Positions 46,280 to 55,525 are shown, counted from the first letter of the stretch. The stretch is DNA of 64,000 nucleotides from Rhodanobacter denitrificans (GCA_003241385.1 QFPO01000009.1:58616-122615); one strand, 5' to 3'. Notes: generated by a model not told the origin, from the letters alone. Made by a program: numbers and translations.

Positions 46280-47272
46280 CTAGCCCTGCGGCCGATAGCG
46301 CTCGATGCGCTGCTCGATCGCGCCGAAGATGCTGGCACCCTGCGCGTCGGTCATCTCGATGCGGACCACGTCGCCGAACGCCAGGAACGGCGTCGCCGGC
46401 CTGCCGTCGCGCAGCGTCTCGACCGTGCGCTGTTCGGCCAGGCAGGAGGCGCCCTTGGCGGTGTCCTCGTTGGCGATCGTGCCCGAACCGACCAGGGTGC
46501 CGGCGGTCAGCGGGCGCGTCCTGGCCGCGTGCGCGACCAGTTCGGCGAAACTGAACTGCATGTCGACGCCGGCCTCGGCCTCGCCGAACCAGCGGCCGTT
46601 GATCCAGGTGCGCATCGGCAGGTGCAGCTTGCTGGCGTGCCAGGCCTCGCCGAGCTCGTCGGGCGTGACCAGCACCGGCGACAGCGCCGAGCGCGGCTTG
46701 CTCTGCAGGAAGCCGAAGCCCTTGGCCAGCTCCGGCGGAATCAGCCCGCGCAGCGAGACGTCGTTGACGAGGCCGACCAGCTGGATGTGGCGCGCGGCCT
46801 CGGCCGGCGTGACGCCCATCGGCACGTCGTCGGTCACGACCAGCACCTCGGCCTCCAGATCGATGCCGTAGTCCTCGCTGGCGACCAGGACCGGATCGCG
46901 CGGTCCGAGGAAGCCGGCGCTGGTCGCCTGATACATCAGCGGATCGGTGTAGAAGCTGGCCGGCACCTCGGCGCCGCGCGCGCGCCGGACGCGCTCGACG
47001 TGCGGCAGATACGCGCTGCCGTCGACGAACTCATAGGCGCGCGGCAGCGGCGCGGCGAGCGCATCGACGTCGAGGTCGAACGCATCGGCGGCGCGGCCGT
47101 CCGACAGCGCCTCGTACAGCGCGTTGAGCCGCGGCGCGGCCGCTTCCCAGCTGTCGAGCGCGGCCTGCAGCGTCGCGGCGATGCCGGTCGCACGCACGGC
47201 GCGGCTCAGCGCGCGGTCGACGACGATCAGCGTGCCATCGCGGCCGCCTTCCTTGAGACTTGCGAGCTTCAT
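46280..47272 (-). CDS. fahA: Fumarylacetoacetase (FAH family)
   Basis: Last step of tyrosine catabolism: hydrolyses fumarylacetoacetate to fumarate and acetoacetate. It is the shorter bacterial FAH type, 330 residues from the ATG at 47272. The metal-binding fold is recognisable from YEFVDGSAYLPHVERVRRARG near residue 75 (in part), SEDYGIDLEAEVLVV with the acidic metal ligands, SLRGLIPPELAKGFGFLQSK, FAELVAHAARTRPL and GSGTIANED. It lies 35 bp after hmgA in the same direction, with maiA further on, which fixes its role. Confidence 0.9.
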   Translation of the reverse strand: MKLASLKEGGRDGTLIVVDRALSRAVRATGIAATLQAALDSWEAAAPRLNALYEALSDGRAADAFDLDVDALAAPLPRAYEFVDGSAYLPHVERVRRARGAEVPASFYTDPLMYQATSAGFLGPRDPVLVASEDYGIDLEAEVLVVTDDVPMGVTPAEAARHIQLVGLVNDVSLRGLIPPELAKGFGFLQSKPRSALSPVLVTPDELGEAWHASKLHLPMRTWINGRWFGEAEAGVDMQFSFAELVAHAARTRPLTAGTLVGSGTIANEDTAKGASCLAEQRTVETLRDGRPATPFLAFGDVVRIEMTDAQGASIFGAIEQRIERYRPQG

Positions 47273-47307
47273 CTGGATCGTTTCCCGGTTGAGTGGTCGG
47301 CCGGCGC

Positions 47308-48618
47308 TCAGCGCCGGCTCGGGTCGAAATGCTTGGCCAGGCCCTGCCAGCACGCGTAGTAATCGCGCTGCAGCTGCGGCGATTCGAGCGCCTGCCGGGT
47401 CGGATGGATCACCGCGCGGGTCTCGAACATGAAGGCCATGGTATCGACGATGTGGTCGGGTTTGGACGTATCGGCGGCCGAGGCCTTCTCGAAGCTGGCC
47501 GCATCGGGTCCGTGACCGCTCATGCAGTTGTGCAGGCTGGCGCCGCCGGGCACGAAGCCGCCGGCCTTGGCGTCGTAGGCGCCGTGCACCAGGCCCATGA
47601 ACTCGCTGGCGACGTTGCGGTGGAACCACGGCGGACGGAACGTGTCCTCGGCGCACAGCCAGCGCGGCGGGAAGATCACGAAATCCAGGTTCGCGGTGCC
47701 GGCCGTGTCGCTCGGCGAGGTCAGCACCGTGAAGATCGACGGATCGGGATGGTCGTAGCTGATCGATCCGATCGTGTTGAAGCGGCGCAGGTCGTAGCGA
47801 TACGGCGCATGGTTGCCGTGCCAGGCGACCACGTCGAGCGGCGAATGGCCGATCGCCGCGCGCCACAGCTGTCCCTGGAACTTGGCGATCAGCTCGAACT
47901 CGCCTTCGAGGTCCTCGTAGGCCGCCTGCGGCGTCTGGAAATCGCGCGGGTTGGCCAGGCCGTTGGAACCGATCGGTCCGAGATCGGGCAGGCGCAGCGC
48001 AGCGCCGAAGTTCTCGGCGACGTAGCCGCGCGCCTCGCCGTCCGGCAGGTCGACGCGGAAACGGATGCCGCGCGGGATCACCGCGATCTGCTGCGGCTCG
48101 ACCTCGACGACGCCGAGTTCGGTCGCGATGACGAGCCGGCCGCGCTCGGGAACGATCAGCAGCTCGCCGTCGGCGCTGTAGAAATAGCGCCCCTGCATCG
48201 GGCAGTTGGCCGCGTAGAGATAGATGCCGATGCCGGTCTGCGCAGCGGCGCTGCCGTTGCCGGCGACCGTGACCAGACCGTCGACGAAGTCGGTCGGCGC
48301 AGCCGGCAGCGGCAGCGGATCCCAGCGCAGCTGGTTCGGCGTCGCCGGCGCCTCGTCGAAGCGGTTGTGGAAACGCGGATGCGCCAGTGCCTCGAACGGC
48401 CGGTGCATCGACGCCGGCCGGATCCGGTACAGCCAGCTGCGCCGGTTGGCGTGGCGCGGCGCGGTGAACGCGGTGCCGGAGATCTGTTCGGCGTACAGCC
48501 CGTAGGCGGCGCGCTGCGGCGAATTGCGGCCCTCGGGCAGCGCGCCGGGCAGGGCCTCGCTCGCAAACTCGTTGCCGAAGCCGGTCTGGTAGCCGCCGCT
48601 GGATCGAATGGAAGACAT
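47308..48618 (-). CDS. hmgA: Homogentisate 1,2-dioxygenase
   Basis: Opens the homogentisate ring with Fe(II) and O2 to maleylacetoacetate. The start SSGGYQTGFGNEFASEALPG is typical of the family, as are EQISGTAFTAPRHANRRSWL, FVIFPPRWLCAEDTFRPPWFHRN (His and Glu iron ligands) and SLHNCMSGHGPDA near the C-terminus. The ATG at 48618 gives 436 residues, close to human and Pseudomonas enzymes. The frame continues upstream under hppD only as a shadow. It follows hppD by 98 bp and precedes the fumarylacetoacetase gene. Confidence 0.96.
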   Translation of the reverse strand: MSSIRSSGGYQTGFGNEFASEALPGALPEGRNSPQRAAYGLYAEQISGTAFTAPRHANRRSWLYRIRPASMHRPFEALAHPRFHNRFDEAPATPNQLRWDPLPLPAAPTDFVDGLVTVAGNGSAAAQTGIGIYLYAANCPMQGRYFYSADGELLIVPERGRLVIATELGVVEVEPQQIAVIPRGIRFRVDLPDGEARGYVAENFGAALRLPDLGPIGSNGLANPRDFQTPQAAYEDLEGEFELIAKFQGQLWRAAIGHSPLDVVAWHGNHAPYRYDLRRFNTIGSISYDHPDPSIFTVLTSPSDTAGTANLDFVIFPPRWLCAEDTFRPPWFHRNVASEFMGLVHGAYDAKAGGFVPGGASLHNCMSGHGPDAASFEKASAADTSKPDHIVDTMAFMFETRAVIHPTRQALESPQLQRDYYACWQGLAKHFDPSRR

Positions 48619-48716
48619 GCCGACACCTCGGAGCGCCGCGATCGCGGCGCACTGCCGTTGAACCGCGGGCCGGACGTCAGCGCCGGCCCGCATCCTGATC
48701 GTCCGCCGCCCGGCGG

Positions 48717-49820
48717 TCAGAGCACGCCGCGGCGCATCTGGTCGCGTTCGATGCTCTCGAACAGCGCCTGGAAGTTGCCGTTGCCGAAGCCTTCGTTGCC
48801 CTTGCGCTGGATGATCTCGAAGAAGATCGGACCGATGCAGTTCTGCGTGAAGATCTGCAGCAGCAGCTTCTTCTTGGTCTCCGGGTCCGCGTCGATCAGC
48901 AGCTTGTTGCGCTGCATGCGCGGCAGGTCCTCGCCGTGGCCGGGGATGCGCAGGTCGACGACTTCGTAATAGGTCTCCGGCGTATCGAGGAAGGCCACGC
49001 CGCGCGCACGCATCGCCTCGACCGTGCCGTAGATGTCGTCGGTGAAGCAGGCGATGTGCTGGATGCCCTCGCCCTTGTACTCGTCGAGATATTCGTTGAT
49101 CTGCGACTTGGCGTCCGAAGACTCGTTGAGCGGGATGCGCACCATGCCGTCCGGCGCGGTCATCGCCTTGGACACCAGGCCGGTCTTGGCGCCCTTGATG
49201 TCGAAGTAGCGGATCTCGCGGAAGTTGAACAGCCGCTCGTAGTAGTCCGCCCAGCGCTCCATGTTGCCGAAGTAGAGATTGTGGGTCAGATGGTCGATGA
49301 AGGTCAGTCCGAACCCCTTCGGATGGCGGTCCACGCCGGGCAGCCACTCGAAGTCGGCGTCGTAGACCGAGCCTTCGGCACCGTAGCGGTCGACGAGGTA
49401 CAGCATGCAGTCGCCGATGCCCTTGATGACCGGCACGTCGACGGCGCCGGTGTCGGCCTTGTGGGTGAGCTTCTCGGCGCCGTTGGCGAGCGTGGCGGCG
49501 AGCACCTCCTCGGCCGGCTTGCGGAAGCGGATCGCGAAGCCGCAGGCGCTCGGGCCGTGCTGGGCCGCGAAATCGGCCGCGAACGAATCGGGCTCCTCGT
49601 TGACGAGGAAGTTGCAGTCGCCCTGGCGGTACAGCGTGACCTTGCGCCTGCGGTGACGGGCGACCGCGGTGAAGCCGAGATTGCCGAACAGCGTGTGCAG
49701 CAACTGCGGATCGGGCGCGGCGAATTCGACGAACTCGAAGCCGTCGACCCCCATCGGGTTCTCGAACGTGGTGACCTCGATGCCGGTATTGGGTACGGTC
49801 GGATGGGGCTGGGCGTTCAT
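48717..49820 (-). CDS. hppD: 4-hydroxyphenylpyruvate dioxygenase
   Basis: Converts 4-hydroxyphenylpyruvate to homogentisate with Fe(II) and O2. Two glyoxalase-type domains are visible: the N-terminal one with NPMGVDGFEFVEFAAP, and the catalytic one with GLTFIDHLTHNLYFGNM (first iron His), EGIQHIACFTDDIY (second His) and QNCIGPIFFEIIQRKGNEGF (Glu ligand). Its 367 residues are typical. It is the first gene of the tyrosine operon and is divergent from a MarR regulator, with a promoter and dyad between them. Confidence 0.96.
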   Translation of the reverse strand: MNAQPHPTVPNTGIEVTTFENPMGVDGFEFVEFAAPDPQLLHTLFGNLGFTAVARHRRRKVTLYRQGDCNFLVNEEPDSFAADFAAQHGPSACGFAIRFRKPAEEVLAATLANGAEKLTHKADTGAVDVPVIKGIGDCMLYLVDRYGAEGSVYDADFEWLPGVDRHPKGFGLTFIDHLTHNLYFGNMERWADYYERLFNFREIRYFDIKGAKTGLVSKAMTAPDGMVRIPLNESSDAKSQINEYLDEYKGEGIQHIACFTDDIYGTVEAMRARGVAFLDTPETYYEVVDLRIPGHGEDLPRMQRNKLLIDADPETKKKLLLQIFTQNCIGPIFFEIIQRKGNEGFGNGNFQALFESIERDQMRRGVL

Positions 49821-49867
49821 GGCGGCTCCGTGGGAACGACGCGCCGTGCGGGCGGCGCAATCCGCGT

Positions 49868-49896
49868 GTTATAGTTTCATATGAAACCAATTGCAA
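49868..49896 (-). promoter_or_regulatory. hppD promoter with MarR-type operator inside the spacer
   Basis: On the minus strand, TTGCAA (49896-49891), 17 bp, TATAAC (49873-49868) form a good sigma-70 promoter reading toward hppD. The perfect 14-bp dyad GTTTCAT-ATGAAAC (49874-49887) fills most of the spacer. A bound regulator would block RNA polymerase directly. The likely binder is the divergent MarR protein at 49910. Confidence 0.75.
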
Positions 49897-49909
49897 GAGG
49901 CAGTGCAGC

Positions 49910-50365
49910 ATGCCCGGACGCGTCCTGTTGGAGCTGGAGGCCTTCCTCCCGTACCGGCTTTCGGTGCTGTCGAACACCGTCAGCCAGGCGATCGCCCGCA
50001 TCTACGAGGCGCGCTTCGATCTGTCGGTGACCGAATGGCGTGCGATGGCCGTGCTCGGCCGCTACAGCGGCATCTCGGCACGCGAGGTCGCGCTGCGCAC
50101 GGCGATGGACAAGGTGGCGGTCAGCCGCGCGGTCGCGCGCCTGCTCGACAAGGGCCTGATCGAACGCGACACCGCCGAGCACGACCGCCGCCAGTCGGTG
50201 CTGCAGCTGTCGGAGGCCGGCTGGACGATCTACGACCAGGTCGCGCCGCTGGCGCTCGAACACGAGCGCCGCCTGCTCGATCACCTCGACGCCGAGGAGA
50301 AGAAATGGCTGGCGCGCATCCTCGACAAGCTCTGGCAGGTCGAGCGCAGCGCGCTGGAATCCTGA
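49910..50365 (+). CDS. MarR-family regulator of tyrosine/homogentisate catabolism
   Basis: A 151-residue winged helix-turn-helix protein of the MarR family. The DNA-binding part runs through SVTEWRAMAVLGRYSGISAR and TAMDKVAVSRAVARLLDKGLI, and the wing through RDTAEHDRRQSVLQL. The helical N- and C-termini form the dimer. It is divergent from hppD-hmgA-fah, with a dyad in the hppD promoter, so it is probably the local repressor released by homogentisate or a related aromatic acid, as with HmgR-type regulators; the inducer is inference. The dyad lies 22 bp before its own start, so self-control is likely. Confidence 0.88.
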   Translation: MPGRVLLELEAFLPYRLSVLSNTVSQAIARIYEARFDLSVTEWRAMAVLGRYSGISAREVALRTAMDKVAVSRAVARLLDKGLIERDTAEHDRRQSVLQLSEAGWTIYDQVAPLALEHERRLLDHLDAEEKKWLARILDKLWQVERSALES

Positions 50366-50456
50366 GCGCCGACGTCGCGTCACCCGTGGCGGGCGCGCGG
50401 CGGACCCCGATCACGCATCGCCCGCGCCGGCATCGCCGGCACGGGCGGGCGCAGGC

Positions 50457-51962
50457 TTACTTGACGCCGTGCATCAGCCGCTGGATCAGCGGTGCGATCA
50501 GGAACAGCAGCACGCCGGGGATCACCAGGGCCCAGAAGCCGAACGTGTAGCCGCTGAGCGCCGACTCGACGTTCATGCCGCCCTCGCCGCTGACGTGGCT
50601 GGCGAAGATGCCCGACAGGTTGTTGCCGATCGCGGTCGACAGGAACCAGCCGCCCATGCCGAAGCCGACCAGGCGTACCGGCGCCAGCTTGGTCACCATC
50701 GACAGGCCGATCGGCGACAGGCACAGCTCGCCGACCGACTGGATCACGTAGACCATGAACAGCGTCCAGAACGGAATCTTCAGCGACTGCGGATCGACCA
50801 GGCTCGACAGCGCGAACATCAGCAGCAGGAACGCCAGGCCGTTGAAGATCAGGCCGAGGCCGAACTTGCGCGGAATCGACGGGTTATGGCGGCCCATCTT
50901 GACCCACAGCCAGGCCAGCACCGGCGCCAGCGTGATGATCGCCAGCGAGTTGACCGACTGGAACCAGCCGACCGGGAAGATCCAGCCGCCGAAGTCGCGA
51001 TTGACGATGTTCTGAGCCAGGAAGTTGAACGAGCTGCCGGCCTGCTCGAAGAAGCACCAGAACAGCACGTTGAACACGAAGATGATCAGCATCGCGACGG
51101 CCATGTCGCGACGGATCGCGCCGTCCTTGAAGCCTTCCTTGAGGATCAGCACGCACAGGCCGACGAACAGCGCGGACAGGATCCACTGCAGCGCGCCGGC
51201 GCCGATCGACAGCAGGAAGTAGAAAACCGGGATCGCGACGAGCGCACAGATCGCCGTCGCCAGCACGCGTCCGCTGCCCTCGGCGCCTTCGGGCGGCCGG
51301 CCGATGCCGAGCAACTGCTGGCGGCCGAACCAGAACCAGACCAGGCTGATCAGCATGCCGATGCCCGAGACCAGGAACACGACCTTGTAGGCCGGCATCT
51401 GCGGCGTGCCGCCCATGATGCGCTCGGCGAGGATGCCGGTCAGCCACGGCGCCAGCATCGCGCCGAGGTTGATGCCCATGTAGAACAGCGTGAAGCCCGA
51501 ATCGCGACGCTCGTCGCCGGTCGCGTAGAGCTTGCCGACCATCGTGGAGATGTTCGGCTTGAACAGGCCGTTGCCGACGATCACGGTCGCCAGGCCGAGT
51601 TTGAACAGGGCCTCGTTCGGCATCATGATCAGGAACAGGCCGGCCGCCATGATCACCGCGCCGAGCAGGATCGAGCGCTGGTAGCCGATCACGCGGTCGG
51701 CGACGTAGCCGCCGAACAGCGCCGCCGCGTAGACCAGCGCGAGATAGGCGCCGTAGAGCCGGCTGGCCGGCGCCTCGCCGGCGGCGTCGCCCGCGTAGAA
51801 CTGCGCGACGATGTACAGGGCCAGCGCCCAGCGCATGCCGTAGAACGCGAAGCGTTCCCAGAACTCCGTCATGAACAGCATCCACAACGGGCGCGGATGC
51901 CCCATCGTCTGCGGGAACTGTGGGAGCGCGTCGCCCGCTGGCGACGTGGCGGTGCCGCTCAT
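50457..51962 (-). CDS. POT/PTR2 family proton-dependent oligopeptide transporter
   Basis: Major facilitator superfamily peptide-proton symporter of the inner membrane, 501 residues with about 14 hydrophobic helices, as in bacterial POT proteins. The N-terminal EFWERFAFYGMR is the ExxERFxYYG proton-coupling motif, GGYVADRVIGYQRS is the second PTR signature, and FYMGINLGAMLAPWL the third. It imports di- and tripeptides, which would feed the amino acid catabolic genes on either side (tyrosine to the right on the map order, tryptophan to the left). It is transcribed separately from the MarR gene. Confidence 0.92.
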   Translation of the reverse strand: MSGTATSPAGDALPQFPQTMGHPRPLWMLFMTEFWERFAFYGMRWALALYIVAQFYAGDAAGEAPASRLYGAYLALVYAAALFGGYVADRVIGYQRSILLGAVIMAAGLFLIMMPNEALFKLGLATVIVGNGLFKPNISTMVGKLYATGDERRDSGFTLFYMGINLGAMLAPWLTGILAERIMGGTPQMPAYKVVFLVSGIGMLISLVWFWFGRQQLLGIGRPPEGAEGSGRVLATAICALVAIPVFYFLLSIGAGALQWILSALFVGLCVLILKEGFKDGAIRRDMAVAMLIIFVFNVLFWCFFEQAGSSFNFLAQNIVNRDFGGWIFPVGWFQSVNSLAIITLAPVLAWLWVKMGRHNPSIPRKFGLGLIFNGLAFLLLMFALSSLVDPQSLKIPFWTLFMVYVIQSVGELCLSPIGLSMVTKLAPVRLVGFGMGGWFLSTAIGNNLSGIFASHVSGEGGMNVESALSGYTFGFWALVIPGVLLFLIAPLIQRLMHGVK

Positions 51963-52104
51963 AGGCGGATCTCCTGCTGGAAAGGATGGATGAAAGCGAA
52001 GCGCGCGAGCGGACGACCGGCCCCCTGCCCCGGCCGACAGGTTTAACCGCAGATGAATGCGGCGTCAAATCGCGCCGCGTCAAATCGCGTAGCGGAGTTG
52101 GCGC

Positions 52105-52962
52105 TCAGCGCGTGCCGATGACGGTGCGCACTTCGAACAGCTCCGGGAAGAACGTGAGGTCCAGCGCCTTGCGCAGGAAACCGACGCCGGAGGAGCCGCC
52201 GGTGCCGCGCCGGAAGCCGATGATCCGCTCGACGGTCTTCATGTGGCGGAAACGCCACAGCTGGAAGCTTTCCTCGACGTCGACCAGCTTCTCGCAGAGG
52301 TTGTAGGCGCGCCAGTGCGCGTCGGCGTTCTCGTAGATGCGCCGGAACACCTCGACCAGCTCCGGGTGGCGCTGGTACGGCTGCGACCAGTCGCGCTCGA
52401 TGCAGGCATGCGGGACCTCGTGGCCGTGACGGGCCAGATGGCGCAGGAACTCGTCGTACAGGCTCGGCGCCTCGAGCACGCGGCGCAAGGCCTGCTGGCG
52501 CTCGGGATCGTAGTCGAACACGGCCAGCATCTGCGCGTTCTTGTTGCCGAGCAGGAATTCGATCGTGCGGTACTGATGCGACTGGAAGCCCGAGGCCGGG
52601 CCGAGCACGTCGCGAAACTGCAGATACTCAGACGGCGTCAGCGTCTCGAGCACGGCCCACTGCTCGAACAGCTGGCGCTGGATCTGCTTGACCCGGGCGA
52701 GGATTTTCAGGCACGAATCGATTTCGTCGCGGGAAAGATTGGCGACCGCGGCGCGCAGCTCGTGGATGATCAGCTTCATCCACAGCTCCGAGACGTGATG
52801 CTGGACGATGAACAGCATCTCGTCGTGATGCGGCGGATCGGACAGCGGCTGCTGCGCCGACAGCAGCGTGTCCAGCTGCAGATAGCCACCGTAGGTCAGC
52901 CGGTCGGTCAGGTCCAGTTCGATGCCGGCTTCGAGGTCACGCTTGTTGTCGCTGGATGTCAT
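52105..52962 (-). CDS. kynA: Tryptophan 2,3-dioxygenase
   Basis: Haem enzyme that opens the indole ring of L-tryptophan to N-formylkynurenine, first step of the kynurenine pathway. It resembles the well-studied Xanthomonas enzyme: LTYGGYLQLDTLLSAQ, VQHHVSELWMKLII with the distal His, GFQSHQYRTIEFLLGNKN, and FRHMKTVERIIG with the haem-ligand His followed by RRGTGGSSGV. The ATG at 52962 gives 285 residues, normal for the family. No kynB or kynU is in the window. The leader may fold into alternative hairpins (see 52976-53027). Confidence 0.95.
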   Translation of the reverse strand: MTSSDNKRDLEAGIELDLTDRLTYGGYLQLDTLLSAQQPLSDPPHHDEMLFIVQHHVSELWMKLIIHELRAAVANLSRDEIDSCLKILARVKQIQRQLFEQWAVLETLTPSEYLQFRDVLGPASGFQSHQYRTIEFLLGNKNAQMLAVFDYDPERQQALRRVLEAPSLYDEFLRHLARHGHEVPHACIERDWSQPYQRHPELVEVFRRIYENADAHWRAYNLCEKLVDVEESFQLWRFRHMKTVERIIGFRRGTGGSSGVGFLRKALDLTFFPELFEVRTVIGTR

Positions 52963-53402
52963 TGCCGATCCAAGGAAAAAACGGCCCGCCCGGCAGGTGT
53001 CCCGAGCGCGGCGGGACGCGCAGTGTACTGGGCGCGCGACCGCGCTTTCGAGGAAAACCTGCGCGCACGACCGGACACCGGCACGCGGCCGGCGACGCCG
53101 AGGCATCGCGGCGGCGCCGCGCGCCACGGCAGGCGCGATTGGACGGCCAAATCGGCGCAGCCGCCGGCACTGCGGCCGCGCCGCCGCGGCGATGCGTGCT
53201 GCGCCGATCCTTGCGCCACCGGCACAGGCTTGCTATCTAGCCGCCAACGCCGTCGACCCGGGCTCACTCCCGACCGCAGCGTTGCGCACGCCGGCACTGG
53301 ATCCGAGCTTCCGCGCAACGTTCCGCGGCAGCCCGCGAGCTTTCCAGCCAGCCTCGAGATCGACGGGCTTCCATCCGTTCGCCGAACCGACCTAGGGCTA
53401 CC
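52963..53402. other. 440-bp divergent region between kynA and pdhA
   Basis: No credible gene. On the kynA side there is a TACACT -10-like hexamer (plus-strand 53022-53027) with a poor -35, followed by hairpin-forming leader sequence and a T6 run just before the kynA ribosome binding site. On the pdhA side nothing stands out beyond a weak TATCT-containing patch around 53230. The region is somewhat less GC-rich near 53210-53400. Confidence 0.55.
52976..53027 (-). promoter_or_regulatory. kynA leader with two mutually exclusive hairpins (possible attenuator)
   Basis: In the minus-strand transcript, GTCCCG/CGGGAC (53017-53012 with 53004-52999) can pair with a 7-nt loop. Alternatively CCCGCC/GGCGGG (53015-53010 with 52990-52985) can pair, followed after 3 nt by six T (52981-52976). 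The two stems share bases 53015-53012, so only one can form. The second looks like a weak terminator upstream of the kynA start. Confidence 0.3.
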
Positions 53403-54479
53403 GTGAGCGTCGTCGCCACTTTCGAAATCGAATATCTCCAGTACCTCGACACAGAGGGCCGTCTGATCCGTGAGGATCTGCCCGCGTTCGCGCGCGACAT
53501 CCGGCAGCTGGTCGACATCTACAAGCTGATGACCTACCTGCGCGTATTCGACGGCAAGGCCGTCGCGCTGCAGCGCACCGGCAAACTTGGCACCTACGCC
53601 TCCTGCCTCGGCCACGAAGCGGCGCACGTCGCGGTCGGCAGCGCGATGCAGGAGGACGACAGTCTCGCCGTCAGCTACCGCGAGTACGGCGCGCAATTCT
53701 TCCGCGGCGTCCGTGCCCGTGACGTGCTGATGTACTGGGGCGGCGACGAGCGCGGCAGCGATTTCGCCGGTCCCGCGCACGACTTTCCGTGGTGCGTGCC
53801 GATCGCGACGCAGTGCCTGCACGCGGCCGGCTCGGCGCTGGCGTTCAAGTTGCGCAAGGAGCCGCGCGTGGCGGTCTGCACGGTCGGCGACGGCGGCTCC
53901 TCCAAGGCCGACTTCAACAGCGCAATCAACGTCGCCGGCGCGATGCAGCTGCCGCTGGTGGCGGTCATCGTCAACAACCAGTGGGCGATCTCGGTGCCGC
54001 GCAGTGCGCAGACCGGCGCCAAAACGCTCGCGCAGAAAGGCATCGCGGCCGGCCTGGACTGCATCCAGGTCGACGGCAACGACCTGATCGCGATGCGCGC
54101 CGCGCTCGACCATGCGATCAAGCGCGCCCGCCACGGCCACGGCGGCACGGTCATCGAGGCGGTCACGTATCGCTTGTCCGACCACACCACGGCCGACGAC
54201 GCGCGCCGCTACCGGCCCGAGGCCGAGGTCAAGGAAGCCTGGGAGCGCGAACCGCTCAAGCGCATCCGTGCGTACCTGTCGTCGCTGAACGCCTGGAGCG
54301 AGGACGAAGAAGCCGCCTGGAAGGCACAGTGTGCCGATCTGGTTGACGCCGAGGTCAACGCCTACCTCGAGACCAGGTCGCAGCCGGTCGAGGCGATGTT
54401 CGACTACACCTATGCCGAACTGCCGCCCGACCTGGCCGCCCAGCGCGCCGAAGCGCTCGCACGCGAGCACGGCGGCTGA
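53403..54479 (+). CDS. pdhA: 2-oxoacid (pyruvate/branched-chain) dehydrogenase E1 subunit alpha
   Basis: Thiamine diphosphate-binding alpha subunit of a heterotetrameric E1. It decarboxylates a 2-oxoacid and passes the acyl group to lipoyl-E2. Motifs are YRVFDGKAVAL-like YLRVFDGKAVALQRTGKLG, CLGHEAAHVAVG, SYREYGAQFFRG and the TPP motif GDGGSSKADFNSAINVA ending in VNNQ, plus the YRLSDHTTADDARRYR phosphorylation-loop-like block. It starts with GTG at 53403 and has 358 residues. E1 beta follows after 42 bp and E2 after that. Pyruvate and branched-chain oxoacids are both possible substrates. Confidence 0.9.
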   Translation: MSVVATFEIEYLQYLDTEGRLIREDLPAFARDIRQLVDIYKLMTYLRVFDGKAVALQRTGKLGTYASCLGHEAAHVAVGSAMQEDDSLAVSYREYGAQFFRGVRARDVLMYWGGDERGSDFAGPAHDFPWCVPIATQCLHAAGSALAFKLRKEPRVAVCTVGDGGSSKADFNSAINVAGAMQLPLVAVIVNNQWAISVPRSAQTGAKTLAQKGIAAGLDCIQVDGNDLIAMRAALDHAIKRARHGHGGTVIEAVTYRLSDHTTADDARRYRPEAEVKEAWEREPLKRIRAYLSSLNAWSEDEEAAWKAQCADLVDAEVNAYLETRSQPVEAMFDYTYAELPPDLAAQRAEALAREHGG

Positions 54480-54521
54480 GGCCGCGGTTCGCCCGTCCAC
54501 GCAATCCGACGACGTTCTCCA

Positions 54522-55502
54522 ATGGCACAAATCACCTTGATCGAAGCCGTCACCCAGGCCCTGGCCTGGGAGATGAAGCACGACAGCAGCGTCCTCGTCC
54601 TCGGCGAGGACGTCGGCGTCAACGGCGGCGTGTTCCGCGCCACGCAGGGCCTGCTGCAGCAGTTCGGCGAAGGGCGGGTCCTCGACACCCCGCTCGACGA
54701 GACGACGATCGCCGGCCTGACCGTCGGCCTCGCCGCGCAGGGCATGAAACCGATCGCCGAAGCCCAGTTCGAAGGCTTCATCTACGCGATGCTCGAGCAG
54801 ATCATCTGCCACGCCGCGCGCCTGCGTAACCGCACGCGCGGGCGCATGAGCGTGCCGGCCGTGTTCCGCGCGCCGTGGGGCGGCGGCATCCGCGCGCCGG
54901 AGCACCATTCCGAAGCCAACGAGGCGCTGTTCACGAACGTGCCGGGGCTGCGCGTCGTGCTGCCGTCCTCGCCGGCGCGCGCCTACGGCCTGCTGCTCGC
55001 GGCGATCCGCGATCCGGATCCGGTGATCTTCTTCGAGCCCAAGCGCATCTACCGCCAATACAAGGAAGAAGTGCCCGACGACGGCGAGGCGCTGCCGCTG
55101 GACGTGTGCTTCGTGCTGCGCGACGGAACCGACGTCACCCTGGTGACCTGGGGTGCCCAGGTCAAGGAGACGCTCGAGGCGGCCGAGGCGCTCGCCGGCG
55201 AGGGCATCAGCGCCGAGGTCATCGACGTGGCGACGCTCAAGCCGCTCGACTTCGACACGATCGCCGAATCGGTCGCCAAGACCGGCCGCTGCGTGATCGT
55301 GCACGAGGCGCCGCGCACCGCCGGCTTCGGCGCCGAGATCGCGGCCCGCCTGGCCGAGCATTCGATGTACGACCTGCTCGCACCGGTCGAACGCGTCACC
55401 GGCTACGACACCCACATCCCGCTGTTCCGGCTCGAGATGAAGTATCTGCCCGGCGTCGACAAGATCGTCGCCGCGGCCAAGCGCACGCTCGCCGCCAGCT
55501 GA
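54522..55502 (+). CDS. pdhB: 2-oxoacid dehydrogenase E1 subunit beta
   Basis: Beta subunit of the same heterotetrameric E1, 326 residues. The N-terminal part starts MAQITLIEAVTQALAWEM and has the catalytic Glu in VLGEDVGVNGGVFRAT. Further signatures are DTPLDETTIAGLTVGLAAQG, EAQFEGFIYAMLEQI and PVVFRAPWGGGIRAPEHHSE-like AVFRAPWGGGIRAPEHHSE. The C-terminal transketolase domain has TWGAQVKETLEAAEALAGEG. It is 42 bp after pdhA and 23 bp before pdhC. Confidence 0.93.
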   Translation: MAQITLIEAVTQALAWEMKHDSSVLVLGEDVGVNGGVFRATQGLLQQFGEGRVLDTPLDETTIAGLTVGLAAQGMKPIAEAQFEGFIYAMLEQIICHAARLRNRTRGRMSVPAVFRAPWGGGIRAPEHHSEANEALFTNVPGLRVVLPSSPARAYGLLLAAIRDPDPVIFFEPKRIYRQYKEEVPDDGEALPLDVCFVLRDGTDVTLVTWGAQVKETLEAAEALAGEGISAEVIDVATLKPLDFDTIAESVAKTGRCVIVHEAPRTAGFGAEIAARLAEHSMYDLLAPVERVTGYDTHIPLFRLEMKYLPGVDKIVAAAKRTLAAS

Positions 55503-55525
55503 TCGACGACGGAATCCCAAGTCCA

